The position numbers were made by a program, and so were the translations under genes. The notes below the pieces were generated by a model. That model was not told the DNA's origin. It ran no database searches and saw nothing but the letters and a program-made list of their open reading frames with translations. A DNA stretch of 43,811 bases. Origin: a virus. The stretch lies in IMG/VR virus record IMGVR_UViG_3300027843_000002, positions 1-43,811 of that record; one strand, written 5' to 3'. Shown here piece after piece: positions 1 to 6,213 of this stretch; the first letter of the stretch is position 1; each line of letters starts with the position of its first letter.

Positions 1-99
1 GTTCAGCACGATCCAAACAAATATCGTTACATCGATGACGGTGTTCGGGTCGAGTCGCCCCCGATCACTGTCACGCCGATAAGCGTCCTGTCTGCTCCG
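1..99. repeat. Terminal direct repeat, left copy (circular-assembly overlap)
   Basis: These 99 bases are identical to 43713-43811. The repeat lies inside gene J, and the reading frame continues across the joined copies, so it is best explained as the k-mer overlap left when a circular molecule was assembled. The repeat falls in the middle of a gene and not at a packaging site, which argues against a biological terminal repeat. Confidence 0.95.
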
Positions 100-2106
100 A
101 AGAATATCGTGGTGACTGAGAGCGATCATGTGTCTCAGGGGCTGACTGTAGCAAGCCTGGACGTGTCATGGGATAAGGTAGAGGGCGCAATCCGGTATGT
201 TGCCCAGTGGCGTAAGGACAACGGGGACTGGATAAACGTTCCGGTTACCAGCGCGCAGGGTTTCTCGGTTCAGGGCATTTATTCGGGCAGCTATGACGTG
301 CGCGTCCGGGCGCTGAATGCGCAGGATACGTCGTCACCATGGGGATACGGTGAAACAACTTATCTCTCCGGTAAAACGGGAAAACCGGGTACTCCGCTCA
401 ACTTCCTGGCGACCGAAGATGTGGTCTGGCATATCGACCTGACCTGGAAATTTCCGGATGGCTCAGGTGACACGGCCTATACAGAGATTCAGCGCGCCAC
501 AACTGCCGACTACGCCAATCCTGAACTGCTGGTCCTGGTGCCGTACCCGGCTGCAGATTATCAGCATGGCCCCATGCCTGCCGGCGTTCGCCAGTGGTAC
601 CGCGCGCGCCTGATTGACCGTATCGGTAACGCCGGGGACTGGACCGACTGGGTCATGGGTACGTCCTCGATAGATGTCAGCGAAATAACCAATGACATTC
701 TGAAGGATATGAATGAGTCGGAAACGTTCAAAGACCTGATCGAGAATGCAGTGGACAGCAATGAAAAAATTGCTGGCATGGCTAACGATATCAAACAGGC
801 CAACGACGAACTGGAGCAGCAGGCGAAGGATATCGCCAAAAATGCCCAGGACGTCGGGAAGGTTCAGACCAGCGTTAATGAGCTTTCCAGCACGGTCGGG
901 AATGTTTCGTCTTCACTCAGTCAGCTTGAGCAGACCGTTGCGACGGCTGATACCGCCCTGGGCCAGCGAGTCGACAATATCAGCGTTTCTATGGACGGCA
1001 TGACGGGCGGGTTGAAGAACTCAGCCATTGCTATTATCCAGAACGGGCTGGCGCAGGTGGCTGCGCGTAAAACCCTGTCTGCATCGGTCGCCGGTAACAG
1101 TTCGCAGCTGGATCGTATTGATGAGGTAATCGTTAACGAGAAGGAGGCAACGGCGCGCGCTCTGCTGAGCTTGCAGACGGACGTCAACGGCAACAAGGCA
1201 TCCATCAACAGCCTGAATCAGACGTTCTCCGACTATCAGCAGGCTACGGCCACGCAGATAAACGGCATAACGGCGACGGTGAACGGGCATACCTCAGCCA
1301 TCACAACTAACGCTCAGGCGATAGCGAACGTTAATGGCGACCTCAGCGCGATGTATAACATCAAGGTTGGAGTTTCCAGCAACGGGCAGTATTACGCCGC
1401 AGGGATGGGGATCGGCGTGGAGAATACGCCATCCGGCATGCAGTCGCAGGTTATCTTCCTGGCTGATCGCTTCGCCGTGACAACTATGGCCGGAGGGACC
1501 GTAACTTTACCGTTCGTTATTCAGAACGGGCAAACCATAATCCGCGACACGGTCATTGGTGACGGGACAATCAGCAACCTCAAACTCGGCAACTACATCC
1601 AGTCGACAACTTGGGACGGCACCGGGAATGTTGGCTGGCACATCAACAAATCCGGTTATGCCGTTTTCAATAACGTAACCGTGCGAGGAACGGTTTACGC
1701 CACGAACGGCGAATTCAGGGGGACTGTATATGCTACAGACGGAGATTTTCAGGGTACCGTTTATGCAAACAAAATTGTCGGTAATATCTCAGAGTCCAAA
1801 ATGTATTCTGCCTTTAGTAAAGAAGCAGGCGCAAACCGAAGCTTTAATATTAATTATGGAGGAAACTCAAGACTGCCAGTCAGGCTATCAATATTTTTCA
1901 ATATAAATGAGTACACAGCGGGCTGTCGTTTCTTTGTTAACGGTGAGGAACAAGCAGACCGTACTGCGGGAAAATCGTTTGGTTACTCTTACGACCTTGC
2001 AGCGGGTGAGGCAAAAACGATCACTCTCAGCGCTTCGGGGAGCGGGAGAATATTGACAAGTCCTATAATTGCGATCGTTACGCCACAGGGTACGTCATTA
2101 AGTTAA
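1..2106 (+). CDS. J: Tail-tip host-specificity protein J, C-terminal part
   Basis: This is the C-terminal 701 residues of the lambda gpJ-like central tail fibre; the N-terminal part is at 41916-43811. Joined, the protein is about 1300 residues, longer than lambda J (1132). It sits at the tail tip and determines receptor binding. The segment begins in fibronectin-III-like domains, passes through a long heptad-rich stretch (about codons 220-430 here) that looks like a trimeric coiled coil, then a conserved globular segment. It ends in three consecutive GTVYA-containing repeats followed by a short unique tip. The extreme C-terminus, from about base 1780, is more AT-rich than the rest, as expected for a swapped receptor-binding tip. 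A terminator-like hairpin and the tail-fibre gene follow. Confidence 0.93.
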   Translation, partial: VQHDPNKYRYIDDGVRVESPPITVTPISVLSAPKNIVVTESDHVSQGLTVASLDVSWDKVEGAIRYVAQWRKDNGDWINVPVTSAQGFSVQGIYSGSYDVRVRALNAQDTSSPWGYGETTYLSGKTGKPGTPLNFLATEDVVWHIDLTWKFPDGSGDTAYTEIQRATTADYANPELLVLVPYPAADYQHGPMPAGVRQWYRARLIDRIGNAGDWTDWVMGTSSIDVSEITNDILKDMNESETFKDLIENAVDSNEKIAGMANDIKQANDELEQQAKDIAKNAQDVGKVQTSVNELSSTVGNVSSSLSQLEQTVATADTALGQRVDNISVSMDGMTGGLKNSAIAIIQNGLAQVAARKTLSASVAGNSSQLDRIDEVIVNEKEATARALLSLQTDVNGNKASINSLNQTFSDYQQATATQINGITATVNGHTSAITTNAQAIANVNGDLSAMYNIKVGVSSNGQYYAAGMGIGVENTPSGMQSQVIFLADRFAVTTMAGGTVTLPFVIQNGQTIIRDTVIGDGTISNLKLGNYIQSTTWDGTGNVGWHINKSGYAVFNNVTVRGTVYATNGEFRGTVYATDGDFQGTVYANKIVGNISESKMYSAFSKEAGANRSFNINYGGNSRLPVRLSIFFNINEYTAGCRFFVNGEEQADRTAGKSFGYSYDLAAGEAKTITLSASGSGRILTSPIIAIVTPQGTSLS

Positions 2107-2184
2107 GCCTGAATCCTTCCTCCCATCTGTTCCGCGATAAATACACTCGTCAAAATCAGTCGACTATTTTGAATATCAACCCTG

Positions 2185-2201
2185 CCCCGGCGGGGTTTTT
2201 T
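2185..2201 (+). terminator. Short intrinsic terminator-like hairpin between J and tail fibre
   Basis: CCCC (2185-2188) pairs with GGGG (2192-2195) around a 3-base loop and is followed by six T. It lies 17 bases before the fibre start codon. It is one of four such hairpins inside the late operon, presumably read through by Q-modified polymerase. Confidence 0.6.
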
Positions 2202-2217
2202 ATTGCCTGGAGAAAAT

Positions 2218-3450
2218 ATGCTTTATAACACTGGCACCATCGCCGTTAACGGAAACACCGCAACTGGCACCGGCACGAACTGGACGGCGCCTGCCAGCCA
2301 GGTTCGCGCTGGACAGACGATTATCGTCATGTCGAACCCGGTTCAAATTTTCCAGATTTCAAGCGTGGACAGCTCCACATCGATGACGGTTACACCTGCT
2401 GCCTCTCCGGCACTGAGTGGTCAGAAGTATGGAATCCTGGTGTCCGACAATATCTCTGTCGACGGGCTGGCACAGGCGATGTCGCAGCTCATCAAAGAGT
2501 ATGACGAAAACATTGGCGCGTGGGAGACGTTCGCCACCACCTCAGCCAATCAGAGCATCACTGTAACCATCAACGGCACCTCCGTAACCATCCCTGGCAT
2601 CGGTAAGCTGGCACAGAAAGGGAGCAACGGAGCAATTCCGATTGCCCAGGGTGGCACAGGACAAACGAGCGCTGAGGCTGCCTTGAGTGCGCTTGGGGGG
2701 CTGTCTAAATCCGGTGGTACCATGTTGGGCGGCATAACTCTAAAAAACGCACCGATTGCTGCTGACGCTAACTCTGTTATTTCCGCCAATGGTGGGCTTG
2801 ATGTTGATCTCTCCAAGGGATTCGTATTAAAGGGAAAGGTGCAACAGGGGGCAGGCAGAGATAACAATATACTTACAATCTCGGGTGATGGAGATACACC
2901 GTCAACAGGATATGTAGGCGCATTTCAGTACAAATGGTACAGCGATAGCTGGGTTGCAGGAATTACTCGCGGGTCAGGAACGGACACTCTGGCTTATACA
3001 ATTTACTACTATGGACCAGCCACACAAAAATACTGGGCATTCAATTTCGATGGATCAGCTACTTCGCAAGGACCCTGGGTTAATGGTTCTGACGAGCGCC
3101 ACAAGTCGAATATTGAGGCTGTAGCCAAGCCTCTTCCCGCAGTACTCGCTATGCGTGGCGTGACTTACGATATTAAGGATGGCGGACGAGGCGTTGGCCT
3201 TATAGCCCAGGATGTTGAAAAGTGGTGTCCGGATGCTGTCAAATCATATGGAGACCGCAAGTTTAGCGACGGTGCGGTGATTGAGAATTTTAAATTTCTT
3301 GATACATCAGGCGTGGCTGCCGCCTACCATACTGAAGCAATCAAAGAACTCTTCAATCTGGTGGAACTGGCGCTTAACGATCCGGACAAGGCTCGTGATG
3401 TTATTAAAGCGGTGAAAGCTGCCTCTGAGCTTAGCAAGTCAGGTTCGTAA
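2218..3450 (+). CDS. Tail fibre with C-terminal S74 intramolecular chaperone
   Basis: A 410-residue side tail fibre or J-accessory fibre. The N-terminal part (residues 1-90) resembles the attachment domain of lambdoid side fibres, and a tail-collar-like AQGGTGQTSA stretch lies near residue 150. Residues from about 288 form a peptidase_S74 (CIMCD) domain: the SDERHK motif carries the self-cleaving Ser291 and Asp292, followed by a GLIAQDVE motif. Such domains trimerise the fibre and then cut themselves off. The ATG at 2218 is chosen over the upstream TTG at 2203 because TGGAG sits at proper spacing before it. It is the last gene of the rightward late operon. Receptor specificity cannot be read from the sequence. 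Confidence 0.88.
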   Translation: MLYNTGTIAVNGNTATGTGTNWTAPASQVRAGQTIIVMSNPVQIFQISSVDSSTSMTVTPAASPALSGQKYGILVSDNISVDGLAQAMSQLIKEYDENIGAWETFATTSANQSITVTINGTSVTIPGIGKLAQKGSNGAIPIAQGGTGQTSAEAALSALGGLSKSGGTMLGGITLKNAPIAADANSVISANGGLDVDLSKGFVLKGKVQQGAGRDNNILTISGDGDTPSTGYVGAFQYKWYSDSWVAGITRGSGTDTLAYTIYYYGPATQKYWAFNFDGSATSQGPWVNGSDERHKSNIEAVAKPLPAVLAMRGVTYDIKDGGRGVGLIAQDVEKWCPDAVKSYGDRKFSDGAVIENFKFLDTSGVAAAYHTEAIKELFNLVELALNDPDKARDVIKAVKAASELSKSGS

Positions 3451-3477
3451 ATAATTTACGCAGGCACCAGGTGAGGA

Positions 3478-3514
3478 AGCCGCCTCCCATTGTATGCAAG
3501 AATGGGCGGCGGCT
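3478..3514. other. GC-rich hairpin between tail fibre and DinI
   Basis: AGCCGCC-T-CCCATT pairs with AATGGG-C-GGCGGCT around a 9-base loop, one mismatch in a 14-position stem. There is no T-run on either strand, so it is not a classical intrinsic terminator. It sits between two convergent genes and could block RNase or readthrough. Confidence 0.5.
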
Positions 3515-3568
3515 GATTGCTCAGTGTTCATGCCCGAGCAAACGTCGGGAATATTACCCGAACAATAT

Positions 3569-3835
3569 CTACCGGCCAACCTGGCGAACGGTCGGGAACT
3601 CAGAAACCAGCCACATATCAGATTCTTCAAACATTTCCTCCAGCATGCGGTTCAGTTTTTCCCGATCGCTTTTGCTGGCGTCGCTATTCAGGCCGTTTGC
3701 CTGCATCGGCTTCACCTTCACTTCGGCATCAGGGAAAATCTGGTGCACCCGCTTCGTCAGCTCGGCCAGTATGATCTCTCTGGCCCCTTGGAGCCCTTCA
3801 ACATTTCGCTTGTCATAAACCAGTTCAACAAACAT
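3569..3835 (-). CDS. dinI: DinI-like SOS modulator
   Basis: An 88-residue DinI-family protein (PF06183). Host DinI binds RecA filaments and moderates LexA, UmuD and phage repressor cleavage. Visible family marks are the N-terminal strand MFVELVYD, the central ANGLNSDASKSDREKL region, and the acidic C-terminal helix ending in a WLVSEF motif. The ATG at 3835 has GAGG upstream. The gene is transcribed alone, against the late operon, from a promoter with TTGACT (-35) and TATTTT (-10) 17 bases apart, and the LexA box lies exactly in that spacer. In a prophage it should be expressed during SOS and may tune CI autocleavage. Carriage of DinI paralogues at the tail end of lambdoid prophages is common. 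Confidence 0.88.
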   Translation of the reverse strand: MFVELVYDKRNVEGLQGAREIILAELTKRVHQIFPDAEVKVKPMQANGLNSDASKSDREKLNRMLEEMFEESDMWLVSEFPTVRQVGR

Positions 3836-3885
3836 ACCGATCCTCTTATAAGTGAAAAATTGCCTGTGCTTGATCTGTTTTTATA

Positions 3886-3914
3886 AAAATACTACTGTAT
3901 ATGCATACAGTCAA
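3886..3914 (-). promoter_or_regulatory. SOS promoter of dinI with LexA box (3895-3910)
   Basis: CTGTATATGCATACAG at 3895-3910 differs from the LexA consensus only in its two central bases. On the minus strand TTGACT (3914-3909) and TATTTT (3891-3886) flank it with a 17-base spacer, so LexA would occlude the promoter. The box also lies 25 bases before the divergent plus-strand gene at 3936, which may share the control. Confidence 0.85.
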
Positions 3915-3935
3915 TAAGTGAGTGAGGGTGTGTTC

Positions 3936-4175
3936 ATGCCTCGTCAACCGGATATTCGTGCTGCTTTTATTGCGGCCATACAGCAAAACCCCAAGGGCTA
4001 TCTCTGCCTGCATACAGACAAATTCATCGATGAACTGCAGGAGAGGCACTGGCATTTCAGCCAGGCGGATGCAAATTCATGGATCGAGCGATACCAGCCG
4101 GACTTCGCCGATAAGACCACGAACGGAAGTGAGAACCGATACTGGATCCTGCGTAACATGGGGAGGGTTTTCTAA
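3936..4175 (+). CDS. Small conserved phage protein, possibly SOS-linked
   Basis: A 79-residue soluble protein without a family I can name with certainty. It has a KGYLCLHTDKFIDEL stretch followed by a W-rich helix and a C-terminal NRYWILRNMGRVF tail, and looks like a compact alpha/beta DNA- or RNA-binding fold. The ATG at 3936 is preceded by GAGGGTG; an upstream in-frame GTG at 3918 lacks this spacing. It is divergent from dinI, shares the intergenic LexA box, and overlaps the next gene by one base (TAATG), so the two are a transcriptional unit. Similar pairs occur at the right end of lambdoid prophages next to attR; this is from memory of the arrangement. Confidence 0.7.
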   Translation: MPRQPDIRAAFIAAIQQNPKGYLCLHTDKFIDELQERHWHFSQADANSWIERYQPDFADKTTNGSENRYWILRNMGRVF

Positions 4176-4495
4176 TGGGATTTCCATCGCCAGCCATGGA
4201 TTACCAGGAGCAGCGCATGACGATAGATGTTATCTGCGGTGTAGATAACAACTGCCGGGTTATTGAAACTTCATGCGGCTGGGCCGTTATTAACGTCAGT
4301 CTGAAGCCAGAAGGAGGGGATACGTTGCTGGTTAGCATGGACGGGAGAAACCAGTTCGTGAAGCTAATGGGCCGCGCGCTGGTCACTCAAGATGGTGAAG
4401 CGATAGAAGGGGAAGCTCTGAATGACGTAACAGTACACGGCGTTCTTACACATACACTTAACCAAGTAAAAGACGATAAATCGCCTGTAATGTAG
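4175..4495 (+). CDS. Conserved phage protein of unknown function next to attP
   Basis: A 106-residue protein, unrecognised. It is rich in beta-strand-like segments (VICGVDNNCRVIETSCGWAV) and has no transmembrane segment. It starts in an ATG overlapping the previous stop, with GGGAGGG upstream, so it is translationally coupled to the 3936 gene. An in-frame ATG at 4196 or 4217 could be the true start. A T-rich hairpin (4508-4528) ends the unit before attP. Position suggests a gene expressed from the prophage right end, possibly under LexA. Confidence 0.7.
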   Translation: MGFPSPAMDYQEQRMTIDVICGVDNNCRVIETSCGWAVINVSLKPEGGDTLLVSMDGRNQFVKLMGRALVTQDGEAIEGEALNDVTVHGVLTHTLNQVKDDKSPVM

Positions 4496-4507
4496 CGTGT
4501 AAATGTC

Positions 4508-4528
4508 GGGGGTTTTTCCCCCATTTTT
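4508..4528 (+). terminator. Rightward intrinsic terminator
   Basis: GGGGG, loop TTTTT, CCCCC, then A and five T. It lies 13 bases after the stop of the 4175-4495 gene and would end the right-end transcript of the prophage. Confidence 0.7.
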
Positions 4529-4562
4529 CCCCAATGATTCCCCGTACAAATTTTAAACATGA

Positions 4563-4589
4563 AAAAACCAGCCGTAAGAAGCTGGTTTT
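4563..4589 (-). terminator. Phage-borne terminator placed behind the reconstituted tRNA
   Basis: AAAACCAGC (4564-4572) and GCTGGTTTT (4581-4589) form a perfect 9-bp stem with an 8-base loop. On the minus strand it is followed by T residues, and it starts 11 bases after the CCA end of the tRNA fragment. After integration it would terminate the tRNA-Pro transcript, and on the plus strand it also insulates the tRNA from phage transcripts. Confidence 0.75.
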
Positions 4590-4600
4590 CAATGTGTTTT

Positions 4601-4646
4601 TGGTCGGCACGAGAGGATTTGAACCTCCGACCCCCGACACCCCATG
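4601..4646 (-). other. attP: attP core: 3' 46 bases of tRNA-Pro(GGG)
   Basis: Read on the minus strand this is the anticodon loop (containing GGG), the variable region, the T arm (GGTTCAAATCC) and the acceptor end with CCGACCA of enterobacterial proL. The match ends at 4646 in the anticodon stem, so no functional tRNA is encoded here. It is the crossover region for integration into proL, and recombination restores an intact tRNA at the fibre/dinI end of the prophage. The tRNA identity is by recall of the E. coli proL sequence. Confidence 0.9.
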
Positions 4647-4698
4647 TCACTGCGATAAATCCGCTGTAACCCTTGTAAATACTGGTGCTGAGACACAT

Positions 4699-4730
4699 TC
4701 GACTGTATATGCAAACAGTGCATTTTTTGC
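4699..4730 (+). promoter_or_regulatory. Second LexA box (4703-4718) with candidate SOS promoter
   Basis: CTGTATATGCAAACAG differs from the LexA consensus at three inner positions and keeps both CTG/CAG ends. TTCGAC at 4699-4704 and CATTTT at 4721 onward lie about 17 bases apart, copying the layout of the dinI promoter. Transcription would run toward the regulator/ImmA pair. It is only about 57 bases from the attP core. Confidence 0.65.
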
Positions 4731-4752
4731 AAAATCCGCACTATACACATCA

Positions 4753-4899
4753 ATGGGTTACAGCTGGTTTTTCCCCATACTTCTTCACACAACCTACGTC
4801 TCAATCAACACGAGACTGAAGATTCGTAAACGAATCGACATGAAAGAAATCAACAAAATTCTGTTGATTTTCTGTCTGGAGCCTGTTAACTTAATATGA
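4753..4899 (+). CDS. Possible SOS-controlled hydrophobic small protein
   Basis: A 48-codon frame starting just after the LexA box. It has two hydrophobic patches (WFFPILLHTTYV and KILLIFCLEPVNLI) separated by a basic stretch (RLKIRKR). A shorter version would start at 4840. Neither start has a good ribosome binding site, so expression is doubtful. The arrangement (LexA box, short hydrophobic frame) recalls SOS toxin peptides such as TisB, but there is no visible sequence similarity. It could equally be an untranslated leader of the XRE gene. Confidence 0.25.
   Translation: MGYSWFFPILLHTTYVSINTRLKIRKRIDMKEINKILLIFCLEPVNLI
4847..4870. promoter_or_regulatory. Palindrome upstream of XRE regulator, candidate operator
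   Basis: AAATCAACA and TGTTGATTT are perfect 9-bp arms around six bases. The right arm contains TTGATT, a possible -35 element, with a weak TAACTT 17 bases on. Binding of the XRE protein here would autorepress its gene. A hairpin reading could not be excluded; the role is inferred. Confidence 0.45.
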
Positions 4900-4943
4900 G
4901 ACCCAAGAGTAATGGGGGTCTTGGACACACTGGAGATACAACT

Positions 4944-5303
4944 ATGTTAACGCCGTTTGGTAAGACAGTAAGAAAAATGCGCATAGACCTGGGGCTTACG
5001 CTTAAAAGCATGGCTGAGGCTATGGGTATGACCTCGTCTTATCTTTCAGCAATCGAAACTGGTAAAAGGGCGGTCACTAAACCCGTGCTTGATAGCATCA
5101 TTGGCTATCTGAATGCGGATGAAAAACAAAAAGAAAAGCTTATCAGTGCAGCTCGTGACTCTCAGCAATCAGTAGAGATCAGCTTGTCAGGTAAGAACGA
5201 CCATGCTCGTGAAGTCGCAATTGCGTTCGCTCGTAGTTTTGATGAGTTAAATGAAGAAGACTTCCGGAATTTACGACAGATTTTGAATCGAAAACAGCAG
5301 TAG
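4944..5303 (+). CDS. XRE-family regulator paired with ImmA-type protease
   Basis: A 119-residue protein with a Cro/CI-type helix-turn-helix at residues 5-65: LTLKSMAEAMGMTSSYLSAI forms the two helices and the ETGKRAVTKP loop follows. The C-terminal 55 residues are charged and probably dimerise or are recognised by the protease. The ATG at 4944 has TGGAG upstream; the open frame extends further upstream without a better start. It is followed 8 bases later by an IrrE/ImmA metalloprotease. In ICEBs1 ImmR is a repressor destroyed by ImmA, and this pair most likely works alike. It is separate from the main CI/Cro switch, so its target is unknown. It may instead be the antitoxin half of a HigA/ImmA-like module. 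Confidence 0.8.
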   Translation: MLTPFGKTVRKMRIDLGLTLKSMAEAMGMTSSYLSAIETGKRAVTKPVLDSIIGYLNADEKQKEKLISAARDSQQSVEISLSGKNDHAREVAIAFARSFDELNEEDFRNLRQILNRKQQ

Positions 5304-5311
5304 GAGGCATT

Positions 5312-5833
5312 TTGAGCGGACAAGATTATCGTGTACCCCCGCAGAACCGCGAATCAATACGTTCTATCGTCAGATCTCTGCGGAGCACCTTCGGTATTAC
5401 AGGCCTGATGTTTCCTGTTATGGAGGTGATTGAGTTCGCATTGCCTCAGTTGATCCCAGATTTTGAACTCCATATCGGTGGGATGAAGGAAATGGGGGAG
5501 ACGCACGGTCTCACCTACCCACAGGAACATTTATTGATTCTTCGTGAAGACATTTACGAGGGTGCTTTGAATGGGGTAGGGCGTGACAGGATGACTGCCG
5601 CACATGAACTGGGTCATCTTCTCATGCACAGGAACATTGCTTTCGCGCGTTCTGCTCCAGGGGTAAAAATCCGCCCTTTTGAGAGTAGTGAGTGGCAAGC
5701 CAAATGTTTCAGTGGTGAGCTATTAGTACCAGCTATTCATGCCAATGTTCTGAAAGGTATGAGTGCTGAAAATGTAGCTGAGGCATGCGGAGTATCATTA
5801 GTGGCCGCACGATATCAGTTAGACAAAATGTAA
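5312..5833 (+). CDS. ImmA/IrrE-family metallo-endopeptidase
   Basis: A 173-residue zinc protease of the IrrE N-terminal-like family (PF06114). The HELGH motif (His98, Glu99, His102, second half HELGHLLMH) supplies zinc ligands and the catalytic glutamate, and Glu127 in EWQAKCFSGELLVP is the probable third ligand. All catalytic residues are intact. It starts at a TTG (5312) directly behind an AGGAGG, 8 bases after the XRE gene. The family cleaves its partner XRE regulator after DNA damage or signalling. The pair sits between attP and int, where lambdoid phages normally have little. It could derepress integration or excision genes, or act as a lysogen-borne stress or defence module; the substrate cannot be seen from sequence. 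Confidence 0.85.
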   Translation: MSGQDYRVPPQNRESIRSIVRSLRSTFGITGLMFPVMEVIEFALPQLIPDFELHIGGMKEMGETHGLTYPQEHLLILREDIYEGALNGVGRDRMTAAHELGHLLMHRNIAFARSAPGVKIRPFESSEWQAKCFSGELLVPAIHANVLKGMSAENVAEACGVSLVAARYQLDKM

Positions 5834-5835
5834 AA

Positions 5836-5868
5836 ACCCCCTGCTTGGCGCCAACCAATGCAAGGGGT
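5836..5868. other. Hairpin after ImmA gene
   Basis: ACCCCCTGC pairs with GCAAGGGGT with one mismatch, around a loop that contains the palindrome TTGGCGCCAA. No T-run follows on either strand. It could attenuate transcription or be a protein-binding site near the integrase end. Confidence 0.4.
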
Positions 5869-5877
5869 CTTAAGGTG

Positions 5878-5976
5878 ATGAATCCGAGAGGCGTCACCAC
5901 CGTGAACAGCTTCAATAGACAGCCTGAAACTAACACCTTCAGGGAAGATGTTCAAGGGAAAAATCTCTCTTGGTAA
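5878..5976 (+). CDS. Possible 32-residue small protein
   Basis: A short frame beginning MNPRGVTTVNSF and ending GKNLSW. The upstream AAGG is only two bases from the ATG, so initiation may be weak; a GTG start a few codons in is an alternative. It is followed after 11 bases by another small frame with an excellent ribosome binding site. Its polar composition with NRQPETNTF looks protein-like and not random, but I do not recognise it. Confidence 0.35.
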   Translation: MNPRGVTTVNSFNRQPETNTFREDVQGKNLSW

Positions 5977-5987
5977 GGAGGTGTTAC

Positions 5988-6092
5988 ATGAATGAGTTTG
6001 AAATCTATCGCTTCGAAAGCGGCACCAAAAGGGTTCCGTTGGGTTTTCTGCCGTTACCGCAAGGTACGTGGGAAATCCGCAAAAGTCCTTGA
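5988..6092 (+). CDS. 34-residue small protein upstream of integrase terminator
   Basis: A frame beginning MNEFEIYRFESG and ending WEIRKSP, preceded by a full AAGGAGGTG Shine-Dalgarno seven bases from the ATG. This is the strongest ribosome binding site in the region, so translation is likely despite the size. It is a soluble, mixed-charge peptide of unknown role. It reads toward the int gene, which is convergent, and both end around the hairpins at 6153-6213. It could be regulated together with the XRE/ImmA unit. Confidence 0.5.
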   Translation: MNEFEIYRFESGTKRVPLGFLPLPQGTWEIRKSP

Positions 6093-6152
6093 TGCTCATG
6101 ATTATGGGTATGAGGCGTGGGCGTTCTTAGTTCGTTGCTAAGAGAACCACTT

Positions 6153-6172
6153 AAGGCACCTTCGGGTGTCTT
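6153..6172 (+). other. First of two tandem hairpins before int
   Basis: AAGGCACC, TTCG tetraloop, GGTGTCTT, with one G-T pair. It has the same stem sequence as the terminator 17 bases downstream, so the pair looks like a duplication. Confidence 0.5.
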
Positions 6173-6188
6173 ATTCAAGACTTTATTC

Positions 6189-6213
6189 AAGGCACCATCA
6201 GGTGCCTTTTTTT
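6189..6213 (+). terminator. Rightward intrinsic terminator overlapping the int stop codon
   Basis: AAGGCACC (6189-6196) pairs with GGTGCCTT (6201-6208) around ATCA, followed by a run of seven T (6207-6213). It ends plus-strand transcripts from the attP side and overlaps the last codons of the convergent integrase. Confidence 0.8.

Noticed and set aside
3439-3630. A 63-residue minus-strand gene between fibre and dinI
   Set aside because: It overlaps the fibre stop, the hairpin and the end of dinI, without a ribosome binding site.
4601-4646. A tRNA gene on the minus strand
   Set aside because: Only the 3' 46 bases from the anticodon loop on are present; no 5' half, D arm or full anticodon stem follows. 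It is the attP core.
4534-4899. A 121-residue plus-strand protein
   Set aside because: Its first half is a translation of the attP/tRNA fragment and a terminator hairpin; at most the last 48 codons could be expressed.
5001-6000. Insertion sequence or transposase in the attP-int insert
   Set aside because: No transposase frame, terminal inverted repeats or target duplication could be found around the XRE/ImmA segment.
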